Shown one piece after another: positions 9,401-17,384 of a stretch of 64,000 nucleotides of DNA. Numbering within the stretch: position 1 is the stretch's first letter; every line of letters starts with the position of its first letter. The DNA lies in NCBI RefSeq assembly GCF_001665295.1, contig NZ_LZSE01000130.1:1-64000 (forward strand), given 5' to 3'. Below the pieces are notes generated by a model that worked only from the letters and a program-made list of their open reading frames with translations, did no database searches and had not been told where the DNA came from. Source of the DNA: Mycobacterium sp. 1554424.7 (GTDB lineage Bacteria > Actinomycetota > Actinomycetes > Mycobacteriales > Mycobacteriaceae). The position numbers and the translations under genes are program-made.

Positions 9401-10647
9401 CCGTCGTCGTCCTCGCCGCGGTCGCCGTTGCGGCGAGCCTTGGCCGCGCCGTTGGTGGCGGCGACGTCCGGGGTATGCCGCTCGCTCATCTCGTAGAGCT
9501 GGTCCCTGCCGAAGCCAACGCCGATGCCGACCCGAGAGGCGATGCGCAGCACGGTGATTCCGGCCTTGCCGACCTGGCCGACCACGCTCTCCCACGCCTC
9601 GGGGCTGCCGGTGTTGTCGTCCACGATCACCCAGTGCGGGCCGAGGTCGGCCCCGGTGTCGGGTTGGCCGGTCTCCAGGGCCGAGCCGAGGGTGGTCGGA
9701 CTGGCCGCGGTCAGCGGCGTCCACTGGCCGCGCCTGCCTTTCATGTGCAGCTCCGAGCCCAATGCGGCCTCGAGCTCCTCGGGTGTCGCGAAGATCAGGC
9801 GTCGCCACCCACACGCGTCGAACAGCTCGTCGTGCAGGTTGTGCGGTAACCACACCATCCACGACCACAACTCGGGGTTGCGGGTGACCACCATCAACTT
9901 GACGTCGCGCGGGTTGTGGAAGACCGCCAGCGAGCACAGCACCGAGCGCATCAGGGACCTGATCCGATTGAGATCCTCGCCGACGAAGCTGAAGCCGGGC
10001 GCCGATCGCAGGTTCACGACCTTGGCGATGTCGCGAATCTTGCGTTGTTCCAAGATGAAATCGCGGAGGGCCTGGCCAGTGACCGGCTCCAGTTCCTCGT
10101 CGGAGGCTATGTCGGGCCACGTCACCGACAGAACCGAATCCGGGGCGTGCTGCACGCCGGTACCCAGTCGCACCTCGAGGAAGTCGACGTCGCCGCGACC
10201 GCGTTCCCACATCCGCGGACCGCCGATGATGGCTCCCAGCCCGCGGGGGTCGGAATGCACCGATTGCTGCCAGTGGCGCTGCGCGCATACCGCGGTCTGG
10301 ATCTCATCGCGGTTGCTGTCGAGGTCGCGCAGGTAGCGGCGGCGACCCTTTTCCAGCTCGCCCCAAGTGATTTTGCGCGCGCGCCCGAACCGGCCCGAAA
10401 ACGCCAGCATGCTGAACGCGCCGATTCCCATCAACGGGAAGAACCCGGTCGAGAGGCTGCGCACGCCTGAGACATAGAGCATCACGATGGTGCCGATCAG
10501 CGCGACGATCAGCGCCGGCACACCGATCATCACCAAGATGTTGCGCGGCTCGCGTTCGGGCAGGGCGATCGGCGCATTCGGCGCCACCCGAACGGGTTTC
10601 GGCGGCTGGATCTTGACACGGTTGATGGGAAACGCTCTCTTGGACAC
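6436..10647 (-). CDS. eccC2: EccC2, FtsK/SpoIIIE-type motor ATPase of ESX-2
   Basis: A 1403-residue protein encoded as one chain, unlike the split EccCa1/EccCb1 of ESX-1. Two N-terminal membrane segments (about residues 35-80) are followed by three ATPase domains. The first has Walker A GTSGSGKSEF near residue 530 and Walker B VLLVIVDEYLEL. The second has GAKQRGKTTTM near 890 and VFVVVDDYDDL. The third has GRQGCGKSTSL near 1190 and HFVLIDDVQDL. EccC provides the motive force and recognises substrate C-termini. The start is GTG at 10647, three bases after the eccB2 stop, so the two are probably co-translated. Confidence 0.96.
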   Translation of the reverse strand: MSKRAFPINRVKIQPPKPVRVAPNAPIALPEREPRNILVMIGVPALIVALIGTIVMLYVSGVRSLSTGFFPLMGIGAFSMLAFSGRFGRARKITWGELEKGRRRYLRDLDSNRDEIQTAVCAQRHWQQSVHSDPRGLGAIIGGPRMWERGRGDVDFLEVRLGTGVQHAPDSVLSVTWPDIASDEELEPVTGQALRDFILEQRKIRDIAKVVNLRSAPGFSFVGEDLNRIRSLMRSVLCSLAVFHNPRDVKLMVVTRNPELWSWMVWLPHNLHDELFDACGWRRLIFATPEELEAALGSELHMKGRRGQWTPLTAASPTTLGSALETGQPDTGADLGPHWVIVDDNTGSPEAWESVVGQVGKAGITVLRIASRVGIGVGFGRDQLYEMSERHTPDVAATNGAAKARRNGDRGEDDDGRPAPLLRTGGKFFAHADQLSVPRAYRYARAMARWSPTSSAEIADSTSGAAELLRALGISDPRDLDVDRLWAERRGRGDERWCEIPVGAKPNGELQNVIIRAKDFGGFGFHSVVIGTSGSGKSEFFLSLVYGIALTHSPETFNVIFVDMKFESAAQDILGIPHVVAALSNLGKDERHLAERMRRVIDGEIKQRYELFTSVGARDANDYEEIRLAGRDLPPVPVLLVIVDEYLELFANHDKWINLIIHIGQEGRGANVFFMLGGQRLDLSSLQKVKSNIAFRIALRAESGDDSREVIGTDAAYHLPSKENGFALLKVGPRDLEPFRCFYLSAPFVVPKKSQVVRTVDMTLTQPRLYNWQYQPLDEADAAALEAASAADEEPDEFLLHDDGFKKKKIVDVLRESLHTVPHRAPRRPWLEPLEHPEPVDALVSGWRGKPWHVDYGRNPGLVFPVGIMDIPEESKQVVYSVDALRSNIIIVGAKQRGKTTTMMTLMCSAAMMYTPSRVTFFCVGGATMAQIGSLPHIADIVSPRDTEGIERILSSMDALIDAREDAFRRANIDLDGFRERRFGPGSDGLGGTDPNDPFGDVFVVVDDYDDLYTKDMVLGDRIISLSSRGPEYGVHVMCSAGGWIHGQRQKLLQNATARIQLRLAEPGESQMGHSAIESREAARRTLNRPGFGLTDSLHELLVGLPMVVDPATRTVVDTPDVGARIAEVAGVTKHAVLQRLPERVELSAILAAHAGAEDLSIAFAIGERHQLGPVPLRLSESPGLMILGRQGCGKSTSLVAIGEAVMSRFRPDEAQLTLIDPKAAPHGLRDLHAPGYVRAYAYDQDEIDRVLTELAQEVLLPRLPPKGLSQEELRALKPWEGTRHFVLIDDVQDLRPAQTQSYPATAPVGAALWMLMERARQIGLHVFTTRNSTNWATLQMDPWSRYQTSAKVAQLYMDNDPQNKINRFVRAQMLPPGRGLLVSDDADVEGILVGLPSIAAGQ

Positions 10648-10650
10648 TTG

Positions 10651-12135
10651 CTAGCCTCCCGCCCTTGCCGGTGTCGTCACCACGGTCGCCTGTCCGGTTG
10701 CGGGCACGGTGTCGCGCGCCACGAGCGCCGCCTGTTGCGACAACGCCGGGCCCGCTGCAAAGGTCCGCAGCAACGGCCACGGCGCCTGGACCGCCATCGC
10801 CGGGTCGAGACCCAGCGCGCGCAGGGTCGAATCGTCGGAGGCGATGCCGAAGCGCACGCCGTTGTCGGCCACCCAGAACAGCGATTCCCTTGAGTCGCTG
10901 GTGATCACGCCGCTAGTCGATGTCACGAAGTTGGCGGCACCCGGCAGCACCAGCACCTGATTGGCCACCACGGATGCCGGGTCGCGGTCGTCGCGGACCA
11001 GGCGCACGATCCGGTCGTCCATCGACGACGGCACCGGAAGCCCGCGCCCGTTGTAGATGGCGACCCGGGCCTGGGGATCCGTCGAGGCCTTCTCCCACCC
11101 GACGCATGTGGTCGGATTCGCCGCGGAGTCAATGAAATTCAGATGCCCGGCCGGGTAGTAGTCCACCGTCAGCGAATTGACCTCGGGGATGTTGACCAGA
11201 ATGTCCGGAGTGACCGTCCGCGGCGACGCCGACCCGTAGGAGTTCGCACTGCGGAGCAGATCGGCCACGAAGCCGCTGACCTTTTGCACCCCATCGGCGA
11301 GCAATACGTAGAACTGGCTGCCGCCGCCGGCCGTCTGGGCCTGCAGCACCGCCCCCACCTGGGAGCCGGGCAGCCACTTCGACGGGGTTCCGGCCTCGGG
11401 GACCTTGGGCACCCGAAGCGGTTCGGTGGCTGGCATCCCATCGAAGAGTGCCCGCGAGATCTCCACGGGCACAGTGACTCCCGGGTCGAGCCCCAGGCTC
11501 AACGTCACCGCCCTGTCGGAGGGGTCGATCTGCGAGCGCTTACCGCCCCAGATCACGTAGGTGGCGCCCTGAAACGTCGCCAGCAGCCCCGCGTCCTTGG
11601 CCATCGGGGCGGCGCGGCCACCGATGAGCTGGCCCGCGATGGAGGTTACCACGGGTTTGTCGGCCGTGCGCGGCCTGCCCGCCGTATCGCACACCGCCCA
11701 CGCCGACGCGGCACCCCGATTCACATGCATGGCCGCCGGCGCACCCGGGATGCCGACCAGCGGCCCGGTTGGATACTTCGCGATCTCGGCTGGCTTCACC
11801 CACGTCGGCTGCCCGGCGGTCCCCGTCGCCAGCCGCGCGGAGGTCAAATTGAGTGCCGGATACAACCGGCCTTCGATGCGCGCGTAGATCGCCCCGGATT
11901 CGCGATCACCGATGATCGCCGAATCGCCAACCACGCCACTGGGTTTGAGCACATTCAGTAGCACCATCCAGCCCGAGGCGATGGCGACCAGCACCACCGA
12001 TAAGACCAGGGCCGCGGTCTGCTTGCGGTCGTCGTGCTTCATTCGCACCGAGAAGCGCGTCGTCGCCGCCCGCAGCCGCCGGTTGTAAAACAGGTGGCCC
12101 GAATTCTGGTCGCGGTTCGACAAACTCAACGGCAT
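10651..12135 (-). CDS. eccB2: EccB2, membrane-anchored periplasmic component of ESX-2
   Basis: A 494-residue protein typical of EccB. A basic cytoplasmic tail (SNRDQNSGHLFYNRRLRAATTRFSVRM) precedes one transmembrane helix (about residues 42-62) and a large periplasmic domain built from repeated beta folds. Two Cys (WAVCDTAGR and TTCVGWE) are placed as in other EccB proteins, where they form a disulphide. It lies directly upstream of eccC2 and 3 bp after the SLT protein gene. Length matches EccB2 (Rv3895c, about 495 aa as recalled). Confidence 0.95.
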   Translation of the reverse strand: MPLSLSNRDQNSGHLFYNRRLRAATTRFSVRMKHDDRKQTAALVLSVVLVAIASGWMVLLNVLKPSGVVGDSAIIGDRESGAIYARIEGRLYPALNLTSARLATGTAGQPTWVKPAEIAKYPTGPLVGIPGAPAAMHVNRGAASAWAVCDTAGRPRTADKPVVTSIAGQLIGGRAAPMAKDAGLLATFQGATYVIWGGKRSQIDPSDRAVTLSLGLDPGVTVPVEISRALFDGMPATEPLRVPKVPEAGTPSKWLPGSQVGAVLQAQTAGGGSQFYVLLADGVQKVSGFVADLLRSANSYGSASPRTVTPDILVNIPEVNSLTVDYYPAGHLNFIDSAANPTTCVGWEKASTDPQARVAIYNGRGLPVPSSMDDRIVRLVRDDRDPASVVANQVLVLPGAANFVTSTSGVITSDSRESLFWVADNGVRFGIASDDSTLRALGLDPAMAVQAPWPLLRTFAAGPALSQQAALVARDTVPATGQATVVTTPARAGG

Positions 12136-12138
12136 CGG

Positions 12139-13014
12139 TCAATAGCCCCTTGGTCCGCGGCGGGGATCGGCCTGCTGGATCCGGTCGGCCAAGTCCGACG
12201 CATCGACGGCGACACCGTACCGGCGTTGCGCGTAGTTGATGAAGGCGCAGGCCTGCGCTACCAGGTCGTGGATGCTCGCAGACGTACCGGGTTGGTGATA
12301 GGCGGCGAACGTCGGGGCGATGAACTGCCACGCGCCCTTGCTCGGCGTGCCCCTCGCGGCGTTGGAATCCCAGTCGTTTTCGGCGTAGGCGTCGTAGTTC
12401 GATTCGCGGCGAGCCACCAGGTCCATGCCGCGTTCCCAGCGGGCGCGGGCCATCGGGTCATGAATCCCCTTGATGTCCAGGGCTTTACGGATAGCCGCTC
12501 GGACCGCGGCGCGTCCGCTGCCAACGTTGGCGCGGGCATGCGGGTAGCGCAGGTGTCGCAGTCGCAGTGCCAACATCCGCGCTCGCGCCCGCGACCGTAC
12601 GATGTGCCCGTGCTGGCTGCGCAACCGCGCGGCCATCCGCGCCATCGCCTCGCGCCGGCCCAGTGGCGTGTCGGCCGCCGGAGCGGCATCGGCCATCGCG
12701 GCGTGCAGGTTCAGTCCGGTCGCAGTCCTCGCTTCCGCGTGATTGGCGCGCGCTCTCGCCAGGATGGCGGCCATCGACCGGTCGGCCTCGGCCAGCCGGT
12801 GCAGCCTTTCCGCCGTGATGCGCGATCGGGTCGCCGCACTCGTCGGCCGTCCGCCCGCGTGGATCGCCCGGCGTATCCCGTCGGCGCGGACGTGCAACTG
12901 CGCGGGCGTTTCACCGACGTCGTGAGCGGGATCGCCGCCGGCGAAGAGGCGGTGGCCCCGGGACAGCGCGGCCACCGCGTGCGTCATCGCAGGATCATTC
13001 AACGATTCCCCCAC
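12139..13014 (-). CDS. Lysozyme-like (SLT) domain protein of the ESX-2 locus (Rv3896c-like)
   Basis: A 291-residue protein. Residues 1-190 are helical, rich in Arg/Ala/His and variable. The C-terminal ~100 residues resemble a lytic transglycosylase/lysozyme-like fold: an ARRESNYD motif with the likely catalytic Glu, then GAWQF and AFINYAQRRYG. Such proteins could open peptidoglycan locally for the secretion complex; no signal peptide is seen, so export may itself use the type VII system. The GTG start overlaps the preceding gene by 20 bp. The counterpart in M. tuberculosis is Rv3896c (302 aa as recalled). Confidence 0.78.
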   Translation of the reverse strand: MGESLNDPAMTHAVAALSRGHRLFAGGDPAHDVGETPAQLHVRADGIRRAIHAGGRPTSAATRSRITAERLHRLAEADRSMAAILARARANHAEARTATGLNLHAAMADAAPAADTPLGRREAMARMAARLRSQHGHIVRSRARARMLALRLRHLRYPHARANVGSGRAAVRAAIRKALDIKGIHDPMARARWERGMDLVARRESNYDAYAENDWDSNAARGTPSKGAWQFIAPTFAAYHQPGTSASIHDLVAQACAFINYAQRRYGVAVDASDLADRIQQADPRRGPRGY

Positions 13015-13339
13015 CGTAATTCCGATCGAAATCGGCCTGCGCTTCCTCGCGCAATGCCTCGAAGACCATATTCAGTCGGTCCATCAGCTCCCGACACGAG
13101 TATGACGTCACCACGTGCGGCGCCAACGACAGCCCGGTCAGCCGCCCGTCGGAATTGCAGACCGCGTAGACGTCGCCGACGTCGGCAGTAAAAGTCACCG
13201 ACTCCTGGGCGGCCAGAACGGCCTCCCACTTTTCGAAATTCGCCTTTAGGTCGGCCAGGACTTGGTCGACCAATGCCTTGTCCGCCGCCGCGTCCGGGCG
13301 CGCCGCATCCGTATCGGACACCTCAGCCACAACTCCCAT
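12995..13339 (-). CDS. Small YbaB/EspL-like protein of the ESX-2 locus
   Basis: A 114-residue acidic protein. After a helical segment (DKALVDQVLADLKANFEKWEA) it has a strand-rich core (SVTFTADVGDVYAVCNSDG, LTGLSLAPHVV) and a C-terminal helix. This helix-strands-helix plan resembles the YbaB/EbfC fold, which also occurs as EspL in the ESX-1 locus; the assignment is by pattern only. The start is ATG at 13339; the longer open frame upstream has no homology-like content. It may correspond to part of M. tuberculosis Rv3897c/Rv3898c. Function unknown. Confidence 0.65.
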   Translation of the reverse strand: MGVVAEVSDTDAARPDAAADKALVDQVLADLKANFEKWEAVLAAQESVTFTADVGDVYAVCNSDGRLTGLSLAPHVVTSYSCRELMDRLNMVFEALREEAQADFDRNYGGGIVE

Positions 13340-13583
13340 AACTTCTGGCCCACGTGCCGGTTTGGCCGCCCCGATGCACGCGCGCCCCCTTGCCGACTGC
13401 GGGTGGTAATGGCCGCACGGTGACGACATTACTGCCGCATGCGAGGCGCGACCAATCATCTTTCTGGGCGCTATTAGCGGCCATCGCGTCAACGCAATTG
13501 GTTCGGAAATACAATTCGGGGCCGATAGTTTCCGCAGCCAACGATGAGAATTGCCATTTTCGGCGCTCGGTGTCGACTGTCGC
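13340..13583. other. Intergenic gap without recognisable gene
   Basis: This 244-bp stretch lies between two minus-strand ESX-2 accessory genes. I see no coding pattern, tRNA or clear terminator in it. It is slightly richer in A+T than the neighbouring genes and could hold a promoter for the YbaB-like, SLT and eccB2 genes. Confidence 0.5.
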
Positions 13584-14504
13584 CTATTCCTTCGGCTCTT
13601 CGTCCGCCGGCACGATGACGATCCGCCGGTTGGGCTTGGCGACGACGGGCGGTTTGGAATCACCGGACTTCGTGACGGGAACGCTCGGCGGGACCGTCAG
13701 GCGACCCTTCACCGGCTGACCGTTGGGTACACCCGGAACCGTCACACGCTTTTCTGCGGGCTTGTCCTTGCTTCCGTCCCCGCCCGCTCCCATGGCGCCG
13801 GGCATCATCGGCATGCCGGTCATGCCCATCGGACCGCTCTGCGGCGTCATCCCGCCGGTCTGCGTCACCGCCACCGGTTTCATCGACGCCGCCGCGGGTG
13901 TGGTTGGAGGCGACGACGACGGCACGGGTGGCGGACCCATGAAGCCGGTCGGGGTCGTGCCACCGCCTGCGCCGACGCCCCCACCGCCGCCGCCAAGGCC
14001 GGCGTCACCGCCGCCAGCGCCGCCGAAACCGGGCTCTTCCGCCGACAAATCGGTTAGTGCGGCCGCGGCCTCGCCGCCCTTCGCCGCTCCCATCAGCGGC
14101 TGAATCGCGCTCTGGGCGGCCTGCATCGCCTGTTGCGGAAGCTGCGTGAGCGGCCCCATGACGCCGCCGAGCGCGCCGGTGAGCGAACCCGCGATCCCGG
14201 AGGCCATCTGGGGAAGCATCTGTGCCAGCTGCTGGAACTGCTGTGAGGATTGGGCCTCGTTCTCGGGGAACTTCCTGGCGGCGTCGAGCGCATGGGCTCG
14301 ACGGTCCGCATCGCCTTGCACGCTCGATGCTTGGTCGCCAGCCACGCCGAGATTGCCGGCGACCCCGACTGCGCCTTGGGCCACGTCAGCGGGTGACCCT
14401 CCCCCCGGAGGAAGACCGTTCGGCAATACCGGCGGTGGTGATTGAGGCGCACCAGCTAGCCCAAGGAAGTCCGTCGGACTTACCTTGGGGCCCCCGCCCG
14501 TCAT
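13584..14504 (-). CDS. Gly/Pro/Ala-rich ESX-2-associated protein, unknown function
   Basis: A 306-residue protein with no recognised enzyme domain. Residues 60-150 are helical and Gln/Ala-rich (AQSSQQFQQLAQMLPQMASG, then LTQLPQQAMQAAQSAIQPLMG), resembling the helical parts of secreted Esp proteins. Residues 165-240 are low-complexity Gly/Pro. A conserved-looking tail (RVTVPGVPNGQPVKGRLTVPP ... PNRRIVIVPADEEP) closes it. No signal peptide is present. It sits between the large WXG-like gene and the YbaB-like gene, in the place of the Rv3897c/Rv3898c region of M. tuberculosis. A secreted or secretion-helper role is inferred from position and composition only. Confidence 0.65.
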   Translation of the reverse strand: MTGGGPKVSPTDFLGLAGAPQSPPPVLPNGLPPGGGSPADVAQGAVGVAGNLGVAGDQASSVQGDADRRAHALDAARKFPENEAQSSQQFQQLAQMLPQMASGIAGSLTGALGGVMGPLTQLPQQAMQAAQSAIQPLMGAAKGGEAAAALTDLSAEEPGFGGAGGGDAGLGGGGGGVGAGGGTTPTGFMGPPPVPSSSPPTTPAAASMKPVAVTQTGGMTPQSGPMGMTGMPMMPGAMGAGGDGSKDKPAEKRVTVPGVPNGQPVKGRLTVPPSVPVTKSGDSKPPVVAKPNRRIVIVPADEEPKE

Positions 14505-14591
14505 GATCGCACCTCAAACCCCTCGCACAGCGGCCACGCGAACCGCGTGGTTGTGAGTCGCATGGTAAATCCCCCGGCAGTCAATCGGTAG

Positions 14592-16685
14592 TCACCCCAG
14601 CTTTGCCGAAATCGCCTCGTACCAGGCTACGTGGTAGTGCGCTAGCGATTCGTGGCTCTGCAAAAGAGCATCGACAGCCGCCAGGAGCATCCAATCGGCG
14701 GCCCGCGAAATATCGTGGGGATCCTCCAGTACCCGCTGATACACGGTCTGTTGTTCGTGCCGCAACAGGTCGATCTCATTCTCGGTGACCCCAGTTCCGC
14801 GGGTCGCGGCTTGCGCCAATGTCTGAGCGATTCGCGGCAACCCATCGCGGCGCCGGACCGCCTCGACGAGAGTTGGGCCCAGCTCGTCGACTTCGGGACC
14901 CTGGCGCGCTACGCGATCAGCGGTCAGTGGGGGGTCATCGGGTCCCGCCTTGGCGATGAACCCGTGAGCCTTGTGCACCGCCGCGGTGGTGACGGCGCCC
15001 AGGAGGTCCACCACGCTTGCGTCTGATCGGCGCAGCGCCGGCTCAAGCAGTCGGTTCGCTCCGACCGGGATCTTCACGTTCGGCGGGATCCACCCGCAGC
15101 CGATGCTGCTGACCAGAAGCGTTGTGCCGTCGTCGCGGAGGCCGGCTGCCCATGAGAGAGCCGGTGCTTGACGAGCTACCGCATCGACGATGCGCTGCAG
15201 CCTTTGCTGTTCGGTGGCTCGGCTTGATACATCGCCGGCCACGGCCCCGGTTGCGGCCGACAACGCCGACGCGCCCGCCGGGGTCGCGGCGCTCGCTCCG
15301 GGCTGGCCGCCTGCGCCCCGTTGGACGGCAGACATCAATGGACTGCCCGCTGAGGGCGATGTCGATGGCGACGGCGCCACCGGGGCGCCCGATACCGGAC
15401 TAGTCGGCGGCGACACCGCCGGAGGCGTAGCAAGAGGAGGACGCAGATCAGATCCGTAGGCGGGGAGTGGACCCGCCGGGACTGACGGAGCGCCGGTCAC
15501 CGGTGTCATCGGGGTTGACACCGGCAGCGGTGCGGCTACGGGTACCGCGCCGCCCGTCGACGACACCGGGGCGCCTGAGCCGGCGGCGGCCGATGCACCC
15601 GAGCCGTGGTCCGATGCGGCGGATTCGACACCACCGGCAGCGATGGCCGGCGCTACCGGGGGCAAAACTGGCGCCTGGGGTGAAGGCGCCGCCGGCGACC
15701 CCGTCGCGTTCATCAGGCCCTGTGACAAGTTCTGCGCACCGGCCGCTGCCGGCTGACCTGTCATCATTCCCTGGGCGAATGATTGGCCCAGCTGATTTGG
15801 CGTAAGCCCGCCAAGAGCGGCGGCTGGAGTGAGTCCGCCACCGGGCAGTGGCGAAGTGACAGCAGGTGCGCCCGGGATTTGACCGCCGGCAGGAGTGGCG
15901 AATGGGGTGCCGACGCCCGCGCCGGCCGGAACATTCGCACCGGCGGCCCCCATGTGGCCACCACCACCCGCGGGCTGCGGATTGACAACCGGGCCCTCCG
16001 CACCGCCACCACCCATGTGGCCGCTACCACCCCCGGGTTGCGGGCCGGCAGCGGGGCCCTCCGCACCAGCATGGCCCATGTGGCCACTATTGGGTCCCGA
16101 TTGTGCGCTGCCACCACCATCGCCAGTCGGGGTCTTTGTGGAACCACCTTGACTCGATAGGAATTCTTCCGGTGACGTCGTAATACCCTCAGCGGTAAGA
16201 ATGCTCTGAGTAGCGTCCATGATGGTGGAGACCGCAGCGTCAGACTTATACCCCGCATATCCATTGGCCTCGATGATTAGCTTCTGGATCTCGGCGGCCT
16301 TGACGACCTCTGGTTCCTTCGAGTTTTCGATATTGGCAATCCGTTGGTTGTAGTCGTCAGCGATACCTCTAAGCCCCTCGCGGAGGTTGTCAATTGCGTC
16401 GGCCCCCTTCTCGAAGGCGCCTGCTTTGACCTTGTACTTCTCGGCTAAATCAAGGTGGTGCTTTTCGCCCTGCTGGAAACGGAAGACCAGATCATCGACG
16501 GTGTGCCCCTCATTTCGTGACGCCAAGGTTGTCCACTGCACGCGCAGATCCTGCGCGTACTGCTCCTGCTGCTGACCAAGGACGCTCCAATGTCGAGCGC
16601 CAACGCGAAGTTCGGATGACGGCTGTGGCCACCATGCACCAATTAGAGCGGCCGTGTATTTTCCTGCTGGCAAATCCCCCGCCAT
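14592..16685 (-). CDS. Large WXG-like, repeat-bearing ESX-2-associated protein (Rv3900c/Rv3899c-like)
   Basis: A 697-residue protein in three parts. Residues 1-165 are helical with a tryptophan-containing WXG100-like start (GARHWSVLGQQQEQYAQ) followed by long charged helices. Residues 170-500 are Gly/Pro/Ala/Ser-rich and include 21-residue tandem repeats beginning GHMG. Residues 500-697 form a folded region (ALSWAAGLRDDGTTLLVSSIGCGWIPPNVKIP ...) matching the C-terminal domains I associate with Rv3899c (DUF5632/DUF5631). ATG at 16685 is favoured because a GGAGAAGGGG ribosome site precedes it; GTG at 16691 is possible. In M. tuberculosis the equivalent appears as two shorter ORFs. It is a plausible type VII substrate. 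Confidence 0.72.
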   Translation of the reverse strand: MAGDLPAGKYTAALIGAWWPQPSSELRVGARHWSVLGQQQEQYAQDLRVQWTTLASRNEGHTVDDLVFRFQQGEKHHLDLAEKYKVKAGAFEKGADAIDNLREGLRGIADDYNQRIANIENSKEPEVVKAAEIQKLIIEANGYAGYKSDAAVSTIMDATQSILTAEGITTSPEEFLSSQGGSTKTPTGDGGGSAQSGPNSGHMGHAGAEGPAAGPQPGGGSGHMGGGGAEGPVVNPQPAGGGGHMGAAGANVPAGAGVGTPFATPAGGQIPGAPAVTSPLPGGGLTPAAALGGLTPNQLGQSFAQGMMTGQPAAAGAQNLSQGLMNATGSPAAPSPQAPVLPPVAPAIAAGGVESAASDHGSGASAAAGSGAPVSSTGGAVPVAAPLPVSTPMTPVTGAPSVPAGPLPAYGSDLRPPLATPPAVSPPTSPVSGAPVAPSPSTSPSAGSPLMSAVQRGAGGQPGASAATPAGASALSAATGAVAGDVSSRATEQQRLQRIVDAVARQAPALSWAAGLRDDGTTLLVSSIGCGWIPPNVKIPVGANRLLEPALRRSDASVVDLLGAVTTAAVHKAHGFIAKAGPDDPPLTADRVARQGPEVDELGPTLVEAVRRRDGLPRIAQTLAQAATRGTGVTENEIDLLRHEQQTVYQRVLEDPHDISRAADWMLLAAVDALLQSHESLAHYHVAWYEAISAKLG
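15921..16085 (-). repeat. 63-bp in-frame tandem repeats (21-aa GHMG units)
   Basis: Read on the minus strand, two full 63-bp units (16023-16085 and 15960-16022) and a partial third (about 15921-15959) each encode 21 residues starting GHMG, with AEGP and PQP at fixed places. They lie in the Gly/Pro-rich linker of the large WXG-like protein. In-frame unit length suggests copy-number variation without loss of the reading frame. Confidence 0.8.
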
Positions 16686-16785
16686 GAGCACCCCTTCTCC
16701 GAGCTATGCTCCCCATGCTCGCACCAATCCGTAGGATAATTGCGCTGGGCCACCCGCCATTCCCAAAGACTGGGATCGTAAGGGC

Positions 16786-17313
16786 CTATCGACAAATTGC
16801 CGCCATGACATCGTCCAATCGATTCACCTCGTCAATTGTCCTTTGATATTGCGGCGACGCGGGATCTGTCCCACTACTGACGGCGTTGGACGTGCGATAC
16901 GCCGATGCTAATGCTCTTGCAGCATCGCGATCACTGGCGCTCAAAGCCGGGTTTGCGGCTGCAGCGTCCAGCAGCCCTGCGCCGTTGACGAGCGAAACCC
17001 GCGCGATCGCGGCGTCTGACGCGTGCGTATCGACATTTACCGAGTGAGCCGCGAGCTGATACGCCGCGCAGAGCTCTTTTTTGGCGCTCGCAATTTGATC
17101 GGGCGTAAAGGTCGGTGAAGGCGACACTGTCGTCGGAGCCTTACCGGCGCCAGTCGACGTCGGACGAATTAGGGCGATGATGCCGACGACAAGCGCGGCG
17201 ACTGCGATGAGACCAACTAGGGCCAGGCCGACAGCAATGCGCCCATTCGATGCTGGCCTAACGGGTACCGGGGGTGGTGTCCACGGCGCCGCGGGAGGCG
17301 GCTGAGGATTCAT
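16786..17313 (-). CDS. Single-pass membrane protein with extracytoplasmic helical domain, unknown function
   Basis: A 175-residue protein. A short Pro-rich cytoplasmic N-terminus (NPQPPPAAPWTPPPVPV) precedes one transmembrane helix (about residues 25-47), a Thr/Ser/Pro linker, and a helical Ala-rich domain with two Cys (ELCAAYQ and the C-terminal AAICR) that could pair outside the cell. ATG at 17313 follows an AGG and is preferred to the ATG at 17340. It may be the counterpart of Rv3901c. Neighbouring type VII genes suggest an accessory envelope role, but nothing in the sequence shows it. Confidence 0.7.
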   Translation of the reverse strand: MNPQPPPAAPWTPPPVPVRPASNGRIAVGLALVGLIAVAALVVGIIALIRPTSTGAGKAPTTVSPSPTFTPDQIASAKKELCAAYQLAAHSVNVDTHASDAAIARVSLVNGAGLLDAAAANPALSASDRDAARALASAYRTSNAVSSGTDPASPQYQRTIDEVNRLDDVMAAICR

Positions 17314-17384
17314 CACCTGATCAAGGCTAATCGCCTGCATGGCTATGTCACTTCAGAACACGAGTCAGGCAGCGGGTGCCGCGC

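Noticed and set aside
15921-16085. CRISPR array
   Set aside because: The repeats are contiguous and in frame, with no spacers; they are coding tandem repeats.
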